From NCBI GenBank assembly GCA_015485385.1, contig WFTS01000040.1, positions 1-42,069 on the forward strand: a DNA stretch of 42,069 nucleotides, given 5' to 3'. The first letter of the stretch is position 1, and each line of letters begins with the position of its first letter. Of this stretch, positions 1 through 8,855 are shown in pieces. This DNA is from Kordiimonadales bacterium. GTDB lineage: Bacteria; Pseudomonadota; Alphaproteobacteria; Sphingomonadales; Kordiimonadaceae. The translations under genes were made by a program, and so were the position numbers. The notes beneath the pieces were generated by a model. The model made no database searches. It saw only the letters and a program-made list of their open reading frames with translations, and was not told the origin of the DNA.

Positions 1-342
1 GATATAAAGCGCCAAGACCGCACTAAGTGCTGTCACTGCGAAGGGGGCCAAAACCGCAGGAACCTGATCTTGCTGGGTAAAGCTATGCCCCATCCAGTAA
101 AGCCCGGTTGAAAAGAAACCAAAGCCAGCCCACCAGCCGCGCCTAAAGGCCTCCCGACCATTTTTAGCGGCCGTTATCAACAGATAAAAAAGCGGAAATG
201 CAACGAATAAAGCGGGGAAAAAATTGGTAGGCGCAAAGGCCCGCGACAATAAAATGCCAGCCAAAAAAGCAAAGGCCGGAACAGCGAAGCCCCCTTGCGC
301 TTCAAGCCAGTTGAAAAACCGCACGACAAAGCGGCGCGGCAT
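1..342 (-). CDS. lnt: Apolipoprotein N-acyltransferase, N-terminal part (runs off window)
   Basis: Lnt is an inner-membrane enzyme that adds the third acyl chain to the N-terminal cysteine of lipoproteins. The visible 114 codons start at MPRRFVVRFFNWLEAQ and stay open to the window edge. They are hydrophobic, with several membrane segments typical of the Lnt N-terminus, including AFLAGILLSRAFAPTNFFPA and the family-like stretch WWAGFGFFSTGLYWMGHSF. The nitrilase-like catalytic domain lies outside the window. The gene follows corC by 13 bases on the same strand, and phoH-ybeY-corC-lnt is a common proteobacterial order. An ATG four codons upstream is in another frame, so the start at 342 is preferred. 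Identification rests on the N-terminal sequence and the context. Confidence 0.85.
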   Translation of the reverse strand, partial: MPRRFVVRFFNWLEAQGGFAVPAFAFLAGILLSRAFAPTNFFPALFVAFPLFYLLITAAKNGREAFRRGWWAGFGFFSTGLYWMGHSFTQQDQVPAVLAPFAVTALSAVLALYI

Positions 343-355
343 AAAATCATCTAAA

Positions 356-1270
356 TTATGATCTGTCACTTGGCCTGTCGCTCCCTGCCGGCTGATAGAT
401 TCTAACTTTGCTAATACGGCGTGGGTCAGCGTCTACAACTTCAAACTTATAACCGCTTTGGTGGGGAATAATTTCGCCAATTTCAGGAACATACCCAGCA
501 AGAGAGAAAACAAGCCCGCCCACTGTGTCTACGTCTTCATCTTGATCATCCGGCAGCAAATCAATGCCCAAAAGCTCTTCCAGATCAGCGATTTCCGCCC
601 GCGCATCTGCATCATAACCGCCGTCAGCCAAGGCAATAATGTCAGGTGTGTCTATTTCATCGTGCTCATCATCGATTTCACCGATCACCTCTTCAACGAT
701 ATCCTCCACGGTCACAAGCCCGTCTGTGCCGCCGTATTCATCCACAACAATCGCCATATGGGTGCGGCCTTGACGCATTTTCGCCATCAGGTCCACCACC
801 TTCATCGCCGCAGGGACAAACAAAACCCGCCGCTGAATTTCCCCGATTTTAAAAGCGGATGTATTCGCCTTGTCAGCAACAACCTTCAAGACATCCTTCA
901 CATGAACCATGCCCTGCACATCGTCCAAAGTATCCCGGTAAACCGGCATGCGTGAATGAGCGGCTTGTGCGAAAACAGCGACCATTTCACCGAAGGAGAC
1001 ATCACAAGGCACCGCCACAATATCACCGCGCGGCACCATCACATCGTCAACTGTCAGGGCGCTGTAATCCAGCACATTGAAAAGCATTTCGCGCTCAGAA
1101 GCCCCTAGCGTTTCGCCCTCAAATTCTTCTTCATGCTCTTCAAGCGCTTCTTCCAAACTTTCGCGCAGACTTACTTCCGTCTGACGAAACCCAAACAGCG
1201 CTTTCACACTTGCCCAAAAGCCGCTAGGACGCACCGGCGCGCCTGTTTTTAAACCTCGGTTATCTGTCAT
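356..1270 (-). CDS. corC: CorC/HlyC-family CBS-domain protein
   Basis: The 304-aa protein has an acidic N-terminal region (about residues 37-55, [15 protein letters not shown]) and a paired CBS domain (about 70-205). The CBS region contains [15 protein letters not shown], the CorC hallmark [20 protein letters not shown] and [21 protein letters not shown] CorC/HlyC C-terminal domain follows (about 220-295, with [20 protein letters not shown]). There is no DUF21 membrane domain, so this is the soluble CorC type linked to magnesium/cobalt efflux rather than a membrane transporter. Its ATG overlaps the ybeY stop in an ATGA arrangement, which indicates translational coupling in a phoH-ybeY-corC-lnt operon. 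Older annotations call such proteins hemolysins; there is no evidence of that here. Confidence 0.9.
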   Translation of the reverse strand: MTDNRGLKTGAPVRPSGFWASVKALFGFRQTEVSLRESLEEALEEHEEEFEGETLGASEREMLFNVLDYSALTVDDVMVPRGDIVAVPCDVSFGEMVAVFAQAAHSRMPVYRDTLDDVQGMVHVKDVLKVVADKANTSAFKIGEIQRRVLFVPAAMKVVDLMAKMRQGRTHMAIVVDEYGGTDGLVTVEDIVEEVIGEIDDEHDEIDTPDIIALADGGYDADARAEIADLEELLGIDLLPDDQDEDVDTVGGLVFSLAGYVPEIGEIIPHQSGYKFEVVDADPRRISKVRIYQPAGSDRPSDRS

Positions 1271-1839
1271 ATCTCATCCGCCTTATACGGATCCTTTATA
1301 CCTAGCCCGGCGAGAATATCCCGCTCCAAAGCTTCCATTTCAAATGCATCTTTGTCGTTGATATGGTCATAGCCCAGCAAATGTAAAACCCCATGAACCA
1401 CCAAATGAACCAAATGGGCGTGATTAGTTTTGCCTTGCTCGCTGGCCTCACGCGCCACAACGGCGTCTGCAATGATCAAATCCCCTAGCAAAACCGGCGG
1501 GCCGCCTTTTGCAGATAGCGTCAAGGCGCCCGGCAGATCATCCGGCTCTATACCTGGAAAAGACAAGACATTTGTGGGCTTATCTTTACCCCGATAATCC
1601 CGGTTTAACTGTTGGCTTTGCCCGTCTGCGACCAGTTCAACATATATTTCTACGGCGGGTAAAGGGCCGGTAAGACCATTTTCCAAAGCCGCGCAAACGG
1701 CGGCTTCAATTACACAAGGCCAATCAACATCCTCGCCGAGGCATGTTTTAGGCACGTCAATATCAAGAGTAAGACCAGCGGGCACACAAGGCGCTTGCTG
1801 GCCGGGCATACTGGCAGGATCATCAGCAGATATTACCAT
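1267..1839 (-). CDS. ybeY: Endoribonuclease YbeY (rRNA maturation)
   Basis: YbeY is a zinc-dependent RNase needed for 16S rRNA 3'-end maturation and 70S quality control. The 190-aa protein carries the family metal-binding signature [15 protein letters not shown], with three histidines, near residues 143-157. The conserved stretch [15 protein letters not shown] precedes it. The common YbeY length is about 155-170 aa. The extra N-terminal 20 residues ([17 protein letters not shown]) may not all be translated, and a second in-frame ATG lies at codon 11. It begins 3 bases after the phoH stop and overlaps corC by 4 bases, so it sits in the middle of an operon. Confidence 0.95.
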   Translation of the reverse strand: MVISADDPASMPGQQAPCVPAGLTLDIDVPKTCLGEDVDWPCVIEAAVCAALENGLTGPLPAVEIYVELVADGQSQQLNRDYRGKDKPTNVLSFPGIEPDDLPGALTLSAKGGPPVLLGDLIIADAVVAREASEQGKTNHAHLVHLVVHGVLHLLGYDHINDKDAFEMEALERDILAGLGIKDPYKADEI

Positions 1840-1842
1840 ATT

Positions 1843-2922
1843 TTAACGCCCATCATCATCGCCGTAAGCATCAACAATACGGGCAACCAGTGGGTGACGC
1901 ACCACATCGCGCTGGGTAAAGCGCGTAACGGCAATGCTGTCTACACCCCGTAAAATATCTAAGGCATGACGCAGTCCAGAGCGCGTGCCGCGCGGCAGAT
2001 CAACCTGACTAGGATCGCCACAGATTACCATACGGCTGTTTTCTCCAAACCGGGTGAGGAACATTTTCATCTGCATCGAAGTGGTATTTTGCGCTTCGTC
2101 AAGAATGACAAACGCATCAGAAAGGGTACGCCCACGCATATAGGCCAAGGGGGCAATCTCTATCTGGCCCGAGGCAATGCGTTTTTCCACCTGTTCAGCG
2201 GGCATCATATCGTACAAAGCATCATATAGAGGGCGCATATAAGGATCGACCTTATCCTTCAAGTCGCCGGGCAAAAAACCTAGGCTTTCCCCTGCTTCGA
2301 CCGCCGGGCGGGATAGGATCAACCGGTCCACTTCACCTGCAAGCATCCGCGACACAGCCATCGCAATGGCCAAATAAGTTTTACCCGTACCCGCTGGTCC
2401 AACACCAAAAACCATTAAGTTGTTTTTCAACTTTTCAACATAATCAGCCTGCCCCGGCGAACGCGGAACCACAACACGGTTACGGGTTGTGATCTTCAAA
2501 TGCTCGGCTGTTTCGCCGTTTACCTTTGGTGTCGAAGTGCTTTTTCTGGCCGGTTTGACATCCCCCGTTAATAAGGTGCCTTCATTCATTCGCAGCACAC
2601 CGTCCACATCCCCTAGATCAATTTCATGGCCTTTTTTCGCCAGATCATACAGATCGCCCAGAACCCGCTTTGCCATATTGGCGGCCTCTGCCCCGCCTTC
2701 AATGGCAACCCGATTGCCCCGATTGATCAAAACCACACCAAGCTTTTGTTCGATACGCGCCAAATTATGGTCATGTTGCCCAAATGTTATGGCGGCTAGG
2801 CGATTGTCTTCAAACTCCACAACCATACGGCGGTGTTCGTTTGCGCTTTCGCGATGGGGTGCGCTTTCGCGGGGCGGTGTGCTTTCGCGGGGGGGCGCAC
2901 TTGAAATGCTTCTAGCGGTCAT
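1843..2922 (-). CDS. phoH: PhoH-family ATPase (YbeZ type)
   Basis: This is a cytoplasmic P-loop ATPase of the PhoH/YbeZ family, which partners functionally with YbeY in RNA metabolism. The Walker A motif is GVGPAGTGKTYLA (about residue 175) and the Walker B motif is DAFVILDEAQNTT (about 268). The family stretch GFLPGDLKDKVDPYMRPLYD is also present. An N-terminal region with LGVVLINRGNRVAIEG matches the small N-terminal domain of YbeZ. The first 30 residues are low complexity, with a PRES-like unit repeated (PPRESTPPRESAPHRESA) and mirrored in the DNA by a repeated gctttcgcg element. This part is probably disordered. No strong Shine-Dalgarno sequence precedes the ATG. It is the first gene of the phoH-ybeY-corC-lnt run and lies 138 bases after miaB. 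Confidence 0.93.
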   Translation of the reverse strand: MTARSISSAPPRESTPPRESAPHRESANEHRRMVVEFEDNRLAAITFGQHDHNLARIEQKLGVVLINRGNRVAIEGGAEAANMAKRVLGDLYDLAKKGHEIDLGDVDGVLRMNEGTLLTGDVKPARKSTSTPKVNGETAEHLKITTRNRVVVPRSPGQADYVEKLKNNLMVFGVGPAGTGKTYLAIAMAVSRMLAGEVDRLILSRPAVEAGESLGFLPGDLKDKVDPYMRPLYDALYDMMPAEQVEKRIASGQIEIAPLAYMRGRTLSDAFVILDEAQNTTSMQMKMFLTRFGENSRMVICGDPSQVDLPRGTRSGLRHALDILRGVDSIAVTRFTQRDVVRHPLVARIVDAYGDDDGR

Positions 2923-3045
2923 ATGATACGGTGCTTGGCATATTGAACGGTTTTGGCTCCTGATATTTCTATCGATTTATGTTTCTATCGACATGGGCCA
3001 ACGCCTTAAAAACCGGGGAAGCAGATATAATCCCAAAGTAAAGCG

Positions 3046-3064
3046 TTAAAGTCAGCGACTTTAA
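3046..3064. repeat. Perfect inverted repeat at the miaB stop codon
   Basis: TTAAAGTC and GACTTTAA flank a 3-base spacer (agc), giving an 8-bp perfect stem. The right arm contains the miaB stop codon (3061-3063 on the minus strand). There is no T-run on either side, so it is not a classic intrinsic terminator. It could protect or attenuate the miaB transcript end before phoH. Confidence 0.5.
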
Positions 3065-4470
3065 GCCGAGATAAGGACCCCTTTAAGGCTGCGCGGACCG
3101 GCTTCAACAATTTTGACCCGCACCAATTTACCCATATAACCATTGTATGCCTGATCCTTGCCCTCGTCCAGCGCATTATCTGCACCGCTTAGGTCAACAT
3201 GAACCGCTTGCAAATAAGGGCTGCGGCCCAACAATTGGCCTTCAAGCTTGCCTTCGCGCTCTAGGAGGATGTCCATTTCCATACCCAAGGTGCTTTGGTT
3301 AAACTCCTGCTGTTGCTGATCAAGCAAAGCTTGCAAGCGCGTCAGGCGTTCAGATTTCACGTCTTCGGGCACTTGTTCTTCGATCACAGACGCCGGAGTG
3401 CCGGGGCGGGGGCTATATTTAAAGCTGTAAGCTTGAGCAAACTTCACTCGGCGCACTAGATCCAGCGTATCTTCGAAATCCTGATCGGTTTCGCCGGGAA
3501 AACCGACGATAAAATCGCTGGAAAGCGCCAAATCGGGACGGGCCGCGCGCAGGCGTTCAATCACTTGGAAATAGTCTTCACGGGTATGTTTGCGGTTCAT
3601 GGCCTCTAGAATTGCGTCCGATCCTGATTGTACTGGCAGGTGCAGGTACGGCATGCAGGCGGCAATATCACGGTGGGCATTGATAAGATCATCATCCATA
3701 TCGCGGGGGTGCGAGGTGGTATAGCGAATACGGCTAATGCCCTCAACGCCATCAATAGCGCGGATCAGTTCCCCCAAATTGGCTGTAGCATCCTGTGTGT
3801 TTTCGCCGTCTTTCGCCCCGTGATACGCATTAACATTTTGCCCCAAAAGCGTGATTTCCACCACGCCTTTGGCAGCCATACGTTCAGCTTCGGCCACCAC
3901 ATCTGCCACCGAGCGACTATATTCCGCACCTCGTGTATAAGGCACCACACAGAAAGCGCAGAATTTATCGCAGCCTTCTTGGATGGTTAGAAACTGGGCT
4001 GGACGGTCGAAATCAGATTCTGTTGGCAAGCTGTCAAATTTAGTATCAATAGGAAACTCGGTGTCCATCACCCGGCTTGAGGAGCGTCCTGCATCGCGCT
4101 GTGCCTGTGCTTCAGATAGCATATCTGGCAAGCGGTGGTAGGTTTGCGGTCCAAGAACCAGATCAACCGCAGGGGCGCGTTTCATCATTTCAGCGCCTTC
4201 GGCTTGCGCAACACAGCCCGCAACCGCGATAAACATATCTTTGCCCGTAGCGGCCTTTTCCATTTTGGTCAGTTTCAGCCGGCCAATTTCAGAATAGACC
4301 TTCTCAGCCGCTTTTTCGCGGATATGACACGTATTGAGGATAACCAGATCCGCATCCTCTGCAGAATCTGATACCTCATACCCCACAGGTTTCAAGACAT
4401 TAGCCATCCGATTACTGTCATAGACATTCATCTGACAACCGTATGTTTTTATGAAAACTTTTTTACTCAA
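3061..4470 (-). CDS. miaB: tRNA-2-methylthio-N6-dimethylallyladenosine synthase MiaB
   Basis: MiaB is a radical-SAM methylthiotransferase that converts i6A37 to ms2i6A37 in tRNAs. Three cysteines of the N-terminal UPF0004 domain are at C12 (TYGCQMN), C48 (LNTCHIRE) and C86 (VAGCVAQ). The radical-SAM cluster CDKFCAFC spans C168, C172 and C175. A C-terminal TRAM-like region follows. I chose a TTG start at 4470. A GGAG sits 7 bases upstream, and the resulting 469 aa is the usual family length. The longer in-frame reading to 4575 adds 35 unrelated residues. The gene lies between plsC and phoH on the same strand, as in many alphaproteobacteria. Confidence 0.95.
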   Translation of the reverse strand: MSKKVFIKTYGCQMNVYDSNRMANVLKPVGYEVSDSAEDADLVILNTCHIREKAAEKVYSEIGRLKLTKMEKAATGKDMFIAVAGCVAQAEGAEMMKRAPAVDLVLGPQTYHRLPDMLSEAQAQRDAGRSSSRVMDTEFPIDTKFDSLPTESDFDRPAQFLTIQEGCDKFCAFCVVPYTRGAEYSRSVADVVAEAERMAAKGVVEITLLGQNVNAYHGAKDGENTQDATANLGELIRAIDGVEGISRIRYTTSHPRDMDDDLINAHRDIAACMPYLHLPVQSGSDAILEAMNRKHTREDYFQVIERLRAARPDLALSSDFIVGFPGETDQDFEDTLDLVRRVKFAQAYSFKYSPRPGTPASVIEEQVPEDVKSERLTRLQALLDQQQQEFNQSTLGMEMDILLEREGKLEGQLLGRSPYLQAVHVDLSGADNALDEGKDQAYNGYMGKLVRVKIVEAGPRSLKGVLISA

Positions 4471-4626
4471 AGTGCTGCTCCTGCCCGGGCATAATCGGTT
4501 CAGATAGGGCCAGACTATCATAGTGAGGCCCTCAAAAAAGGTGCCGGAGACTACCACCGGGATTGCGAGAGTCAAGTCGCAGAGGCGCTGTCGTCAAAGC
4601 CAGAGGATTTTACCGGTTTTTTATGT

Positions 4627-5532
4627 TTAAACTGACGTATCCGCAGCGGCAGCAATCGGCTGGGCGATACGCGGACCCATACGCATTTCAAGCCGGTGTG
4701 CGCGCTCTAGCCCGGCGCTCACCTGTTCTTCACAGTAACGCGCCAAATCTTTACGGCATCCCGCAGCCTCAAGGGTGATCGGTTCATGAAATTCTATGGT
4801 CACAACAGTGCGCGCAAGGCCCAAAAATTGCCGTAAATGATCAAACAGTTCCACATCCCCAAGCCACGCCACTAAGGGCCGTTGACTGCGCAAAAGCGGC
4901 ATGCCGTTCATTTCCGTATATGCAAGTGTTACCGGCTGAATTTGCAGTGTATGGTCGCTGGCCTCGTCGGCGCGCTCGGCCACGGAAAACAGTGAAGACT
5001 TAAATCTTTCAACCCGCACGCCGTCGGTTGACGTGCCCTCGGGAAACAAAATCAGGCTGTGACCTTCTTTGATGCGTGAGGTCAAACGATCGGCCTGACG
5101 CTTGGCATCGGTGCGGCGAGTTCTGTTGACAAAAATGGTTTTATGCAAATTGCACATGGTGCCCAAAAAGCCCCAGCTTGCCATTTCGGATTTGGCGATA
5201 AAACTGGCATTTTCCAACCGCCCTCCAAGAACTATAATATCCAGCCAACCAATATGATTACTGGCATATAAAACCGGACCACCGCGCCGGGGCGCGCCTT
5301 TTATCCGCACTTTCAGTCCAAGAATACGGCACATTGTCCGGTGCCAAAGCCCGGCACCAGACCACCAGCGACTGTGCGACATGCGGACCATAATGGCCTG
5401 CACACTAAAAACCGGAATCGAGACCAAAATAATACTGCTAACACGGATCAGGCCAAGCAGAGTCCAGCCTTCAACTTTAAAGTTGGACCGCAGCCCTCCG
5501 TATTCCTCTGCCGTTTTGTAATTTTCAGCCAT
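4627..5532 (-). CDS. 1-acyl-glycerol-3-phosphate acyltransferase (PlsC family)
   Basis: This is a membrane-associated acyltransferase that probably makes phosphatidic acid from lysophosphatidate. The catalytic NHxxxxD motif reads SNHIGWLDI (about residue 93), and the substrate-binding motif reads FPEGTSTDG (about 166). An N-terminal hydrophobic helix (LIRVSSIILVSIPVFSVQAI) would anchor it to the inner membrane. At 301 aa it is a little longer than minimal PlsC proteins. It lies 47 bases after fur and before miaB on the same strand. Paralogues that acylate lyso-ornithine lipid (OlsA) share these motifs, so the exact acceptor is uncertain. Confidence 0.88.
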   Translation of the reverse strand: MAENYKTAEEYGGLRSNFKVEGWTLLGLIRVSSIILVSIPVFSVQAIMVRMSHSRWWSGAGLWHRTMCRILGLKVRIKGAPRRGGPVLYASNHIGWLDIIVLGGRLENASFIAKSEMASWGFLGTMCNLHKTIFVNRTRRTDAKRQADRLTSRIKEGHSLILFPEGTSTDGVRVERFKSSLFSVAERADEASDHTLQIQPVTLAYTEMNGMPLLRSQRPLVAWLGDVELFDHLRQFLGLARTVVTIEFHEPITLEAAGCRKDLARYCEEQVSAGLERAHRLEMRMGPRIAQPIAAAADTSV

Positions 5533-5579
5533 GGTTTATCTGCCGGTTTACGGATCACATGCCGTGCCCTGCAAGGCGG

Positions 5580-6011
5580 TCAGCTTTTGTCACCGTTTTT
5601 TAATGGCACGCCGTATAATTCCATACGGTGATCCACCAAACGAAACCCCATTTCGCGTGCAATTTTTTCCTGCAAGGCTTCTATTTCTTCGCTGTGGAAC
5701 TCAAGCACTTCTCCGGATTCCACATCGATCAAATGGTCATGATGTTCGTCCGTCACAGTTTCATAGCGTGACCTGCCATCACGGAAATCATGGCGTTCAA
5801 GGATGCCGGCATCTTCAAACAAGCGCACTGTGCGGTAAACGGTTGCTATGCTGATACCACTGTCGATCGCGGTAGATCGCCGGTAGACTTCTTCCACATC
5901 CGGGTGGTCTTCAGCACCAGAGAGTACTTTAGCAATAACCCGCCGTTGATCAGTCATCCTCATGCCTTTTTTTAGGCATAGATCTTCGATGGATGAGGGT
6001 AATTGGGTCAT
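5580..6011 (-). CDS. fur: Fur-family metal-responsive transcriptional regulator
   Basis: This is a 143-aa DNA-binding regulator with an N-terminal winged helix (recognition region SGISIATVYRTVRLFEDAGI) and a C-terminal metal-binding and dimerisation domain (DEHHDHLIDVESGEVLEFH). The paired cysteines that hold structural zinc in Escherichia coli Fur (HDHLICLDCG) are replaced by Asp and Ser (LIDVESG). This is usual for alphaproteobacterial Fur/Mur proteins, some of which respond to manganese rather than iron. Which metal it senses cannot be told from sequence. It heads a possible fur-plsC-miaB transcription unit. Confidence 0.9.
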   Translation of the reverse strand: MTQLPSSIEDLCLKKGMRMTDQRRVIAKVLSGAEDHPDVEEVYRRSTAIDSGISIATVYRTVRLFEDAGILERHDFRDGRSRYETVTDEHHDHLIDVESGEVLEFHSEEIEALQEKIAREMGFRLVDHRMELYGVPLKNGDKS

Positions 6012-6202
6012 TATTGAATGCGCTCCCTACTGTTGGAAATATCCCAAATGTTTCACAAACGACGATGCCACAGCAGGCCAGTAAGGGCAAGAAGGATCGC
6101 CGCCCTTGACGGGAATGTCACAAAAACCACACATGGATGTCACAGACGGGCCTTAAGGGGCTTAAATATTGGGGAAAGACGGGACAGGACGAGGGCCGAA
6201 AA

Positions 6203-6613
6203 TTATTTCTTGCGGCCCCTGCCCAACCCAATTTGCTTGGCCAAAACCCGGCGTTGGTCTGCGTAATTTGGAGCAACCATTGGATAATCCGCCGGCAAGC
6301 CCCAACGGTCACGATACTGATCTGGCGTTAGGTCATACTGCGACTTCAAATGGCGTTTCAGCATCTTCAGCTTTTTGCCGTCTTCAAGGCAGATAATATA
6401 ATCTGGAGTGATGGATTTTTTAATCGGAACGGCAGGCTTTGGCTTTACTGCGCCGCGCGCTGATGCTCCGCTTAGGCCACACAGGGTTTGAAAAACACTT
6501 TCAATCAGAGCAGGCAAATCAGCCACCGCTACAATATTGTTGGCAACATGTGAGGCGACAATATCGGCCGTAAGTGCCAACAATTCATCCTTCATAAGCG
6601 CATTATGATGCAT
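6203..6613 (-). CDS. mucR: MucR/Ros-family zinc-finger-like transcriptional regulator
   Basis: MucR proteins are alphaproteobacterial H-NS-like or zinc-finger regulators of exopolysaccharide, motility and cell-cycle genes. The 136-aa protein starts MHHNALMKDELLALTADIV, a typical MucR N-terminus, and ends with the conserved block YRDRWGLPADYPMVAP then NYADQRRVLAKQIGLGRG. The start at 6613 is chosen over an in-frame ATG 20 codons upstream because homology begins there and a GGGA precedes it. In the zinc-finger region (ICLEDGKKLKMLKRHLKSQY) the second Cys position is Asp and the usual distal His positions are Gln and Tyr, so classical zinc binding may be lost. It is divergent from the TusA-like gene. 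Confidence 0.9.
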   Translation of the reverse strand: MHHNALMKDELLALTADIVASHVANNIVAVADLPALIESVFQTLCGLSGASARGAVKPKPAVPIKKSITPDYIICLEDGKKLKMLKRHLKSQYDLTPDQYRDRWGLPADYPMVAPNYADQRRVLAKQIGLGRGRKK

Positions 6614-6627
6614 AGTGTCCCATCTAC

Positions 6628-6680
6628 TTTGTACAAACGTAAAGCCAGCAAAGCCAAACCCCCATTTTTGCAAACGTTCC
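6628..6680. promoter_or_regulatory. Candidate operator region between mucR and the TusA-like gene
   Basis: The 116-bp divergent intergenic region contains a perfect 10-bp palindrome, TTTGTACAAA (6628-6637), followed by ACGT. A related TTTTTGCAAACGTT lies at 6665-6678, and a third gtacaaagttac element lies near 6690. MucR proteins commonly repress their own genes through AT-rich sites, so autoregulation here is plausible. No clean -35/-10 pair was assigned. Confidence 0.3.
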
Positions 6681-6729
6681 TGTATTACAGTACAAAGTTA
6701 CAAATCTATTTTTTCAATCGAAGAGCCTT

Positions 6730-7050
6730 ATGCCCCTGTTCCCTACAACAAGCCTCCCCAAAAAACAGCCTGATCTCGATTTAACGGGCACCAGTTGCCC
6801 AATGGCCTTTGTAAAAACCCGTATTTACCTAGACCAATGTATGGCCGAGCAAATCATCGAAATTTTGTATGAAAATACTGCCGCGAACGAGCCGCTGGTC
6901 CGATCAATAGAGGCGCTTGGGCATAAAATATTGCCACAAAACAGCGTACTAGAAACCCAAGAGACCGCCGCAATCAATATCCATACATCAGATCATCTTT
7001 ACAAAAGCAGCATACAGTTAAAGCGAATTTTTGTGCAAGTAAAGAAGTAA
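6730..7050 (+). CDS. TusA/SirA-family sulfur-carrier-like protein
   Basis: The 106-aa protein contains the TusA-fold start LDLTGTSCPMAFVKTRIYLD at about residues 16-35. The conserved Cys of the CPxP motif is present, but the motif reads CPMA, so the second proline is absent. Canonical TusA relays persulfide sulfur for tRNA thiolation. The CPM(T/A)FVKTR form is, from memory, a separate alphaproteobacterial subgroup of unknown role. The C-terminal 35 residues (SDHLYKSSIQLKRIFVQVKK at the end) are lysine-rich. It is transcribed alone, divergent from mucR and convergent with rimI. Family assignment is good; function is unknown. Confidence 0.75.
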   Translation: MPLFPTTSLPKKQPDLDLTGTSCPMAFVKTRIYLDQCMAEQIIEILYENTAANEPLVRSIEALGHKILPQNSVLETQETAAINIHTSDHLYKSSIQLKRIFVQVKK

Positions 7051-7087
7051 TAAAGGCAATCTTTTACAATTTTATCTAAAGAGTTGA

Positions 7088-7570
7088 TTAATCAATCCTT
7101 AGAGAAAAAACATAAGCATCACAGCTTTTCCCATCTGTCATTTGGTAATAGGCGGAACGTTCTCCAATTTTCTCAAATCCAGTTGCACGATATAGCTGTA
7201 TTGCTTTCCGATTATCTTCCCGGACCTCAAGAAAAAAACGGTTTATATTTTGTGATTTAAGATGGGATAATAGGTGCGCAAACATGGCCTTGGCCAAACC
7301 TTGCCCTTGCCTGTCAGGCTCGACTGCAATGGAAACCAGCTCCGCTTCATCCAAAACACACCGCACAAGAGCAAATCCAACAGGCGCCTGATCTTGAGAA
7401 TAAACAAATCCTTCAAACCCAGGCGACGCGATCAAGTCTTCGAACGCGTCCCTTGTCCAAGGGCGACCGCCTTGTGACATGAACGCACGTTTGTGCAGCG
7501 CAGCCATCAGCTTAGTCGCACCCCTGTTGCCGCTTTTAACCAGCAGGACCTCAAGGGGCGGCTGGCTCAT
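7088..7570 (-). CDS. rimI: RimI-type ribosomal-protein alanine N-acetyltransferase (GNAT)
   Basis: This 160-aa GNAT-fold acetyltransferase has the acetyl-CoA motif A (VEPDRQGQGLAKAMFAHLL) and the RimI-like C-terminal strand NRFFLEVREDNRKAIQLYRATGFEKIGER. RimI acetylates the N-terminal alanine of ribosomal protein bS18. Its ATG overlaps the tsaB stop (ATGA). The tsaB-rimI pairing is widespread and is the main reason to call it RimI rather than a generic GNAT. Confidence 0.87.
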   Translation of the reverse strand: MSQPPLEVLLVKSGNRGATKLMAALHKRAFMSQGGRPWTRDAFEDLIASPGFEGFVYSQDQAPVGFALVRCVLDEAELVSIAVEPDRQGQGLAKAMFAHLLSHLKSQNINRFFLEVREDNRKAIQLYRATGFEKIGERSAYYQMTDGKSCDAYVFSLRID

Positions 7571-8229
7571 GTCTCAAGAATTTTTATAATGGGTTTTGCC
7601 TTTACGGCATCGGCAGCGCGCAGATAATATGGCTCTGGAGGAAAGTCATCCGGCAAAAGCGCCGGGGCTAGCCCTGCCAGCACACCGGGGTCAATACCAT
7701 CCATTTCCCCAATTTCACGTCCCATAATAAGCGGCACACCGGAGCCGATTACATAACCCGAGCGCTCTTCGATCCGGTCGCAAGCGATATGGGCGTCTAT
7801 ATTTTCCGCCTCTGTTACCGGGACGGGTAAACCGCCAGTGCCGCGCCCTTCAAAGGCTTGATAATAAACCTGTCCGCCGCGCCCCTTGACCACCGCATGA
7901 ACCGGCCCCCCTGTAAGTGGGGCCTGAGCTGCAAGGCAGACAAGCGACGAGACCCCAACACACGGCACTTGAAGCGCCAAAGCAAGGCCACGCGCCACCG
8001 ACAGACCTATGCGCAAACCGGTAAAGGTGCCGGGCCCAGTGGTTACAGCGATGCGCATGATGTCCTCATACTCCGCCGCCGCAAGATCAAGCAATTCCTC
8101 GATCATCGGCAGCAAGCGCTCTGCATGGCCTCTCCCTAAATTTTCGCGCGCGCTATGAACCGTCCCGTCTGCAAGCAACAAAGCAGCGCTACAGTGGGTT
8201 TCAGCGGTATCAATAGCGAGAATGATCAT
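7567..8229 (-). CDS. tsaB: tRNA threonylcarbamoyladenosine biosynthesis protein TsaB
   Basis: TsaB is a catalytically inactive ASKHA-fold paralogue of TsaD and works with TsaD and TsaE to form t6A37 in ANN-decoding tRNAs. The 220-aa protein opens with the typical MIILAIDTAETHCSAAL and has the family stretch VTTGPGTFTGLRIGLSVARGLA. A C-terminal ending like PYYLRAADAVKAK matches the common TsaB tail. The gene starts 24 bases downstream of the nitroreductase and overlaps rimI by 4 bases, so the three may form one transcript. Confidence 0.93.
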   Translation of the reverse strand: MIILAIDTAETHCSAALLLADGTVHSARENLGRGHAERLLPMIEELLDLAAAEYEDIMRIAVTTGPGTFTGLRIGLSVARGLALALQVPCVGVSSLVCLAAQAPLTGGPVHAVVKGRGGQVYYQAFEGRGTGGLPVPVTEAENIDAHIACDRIEERSGYVIGSGVPLIMGREIGEMDGIDPGVLAGLAPALLPDDFPPEPYYLRAADAVKAKPIIKILET

Positions 8230-8253
8230 AACGTGGCTTACAAATAGGGTTGC

Positions 8254-8844
8254 TTACAATATGGCTGCGGCATCATCAAAGGCGAGCCGTGGACTGCGCG
8301 GGAATATATCCTGATCTGTCCCATAACCCAGCGAGCAAATGAAGTTTGATTTCACCTTTGTGCCCGCGAAAAACTCAGCGTCAACCGCTGCGTTATCAAA
8401 ACCGGACATAGGCCCACAATCCAACCCAAGGCTGCGCGCCGCCATCATCAGATATGCCCCCTGCAACGTCCCATTACGCATGGCTGTTACCTCAGCCACA
8501 TCCGGGTCTGCAAACCAGTTTTGAGCGTCAAGATTATGCGGAAACAATTCAGGCAGCTTGCCAGCAAAATCTAGATCATTGGCAATGATTACCGTTACCG
8601 GCGCTTGCATCACCTTGATGTCATTGCCCTCCATTACCAACGGTTTTAGTCGGGCCTTGGCCGCTTTGCTTTTGATAAAATAAAAGCGGGCCGGACAGCA
8701 ATTTGCGCTCGTGGGGGCCATTTTCAGCAAGTCATACAGAGTATGCAATTGCTCATCAGACACCGGCGTGTCCTGCCAAACATTTATTGTTCGCGCCTCT
8801 CTAAACAGTTGGTCAAGCGCCGCGTCACTAAGGGGCTGTGCCAT
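8254..8844 (-). CDS. RutE/HadB-type nitroreductase (malonic semialdehyde reductase-like)
   Basis: This is a 196-aa FMN-dependent nitroreductase-fold protein. The start ([20 protein letters not shown]), the FMN-site stretch [16 protein letters not shown], the late motif [16 protein letters not shown] and the ending [13 protein letters not shown] match the RutE subfamily, which reduces malonic semialdehyde to 3-hydroxypropionate in pyrimidine catabolism. No other rut gene is present, so its physiological substrate is open; a general aldehyde or quinone reductase is possible. AAGGA lies 6 bases before the ATG. Three 17-bp tandem repeats lie in its leader. Confidence 0.8.
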   Translation of the reverse strand: MAQPLSDAALDQLFREARTINVWQDTPVSDEQLHTLYDLLKMAPTSANCCPARFYFIKSKAAKARLKPLVMEGNDIKVMQAPVTVIIANDLDFAGKLPELFPHNLDAQNWFADPDVAEVTAMRNGTLQGAYLMMAARSLGLDCGPMSGFDNAAVDAEFFAGTKVKSNFICSLGYGTDQDIFPRSPRLAFDDAAAIL

Positions 8845-8855
8845 TGCTATTCCTT

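Noticed and set aside
6033-6047. TTGGAAATATCCCAA upstream of fur as a Fur/Mur box
   Set aside because: The symmetry is only partial and does not match a Fur or Mur consensus well enough to call a site.
7084-7095. Perfect palindrome TTGATTAATCAA at the rimI 3' end
   Set aside because: There is no loop or T-run, and it overlaps the rimI stop; an AT-rich palindrome of this size can be chance.
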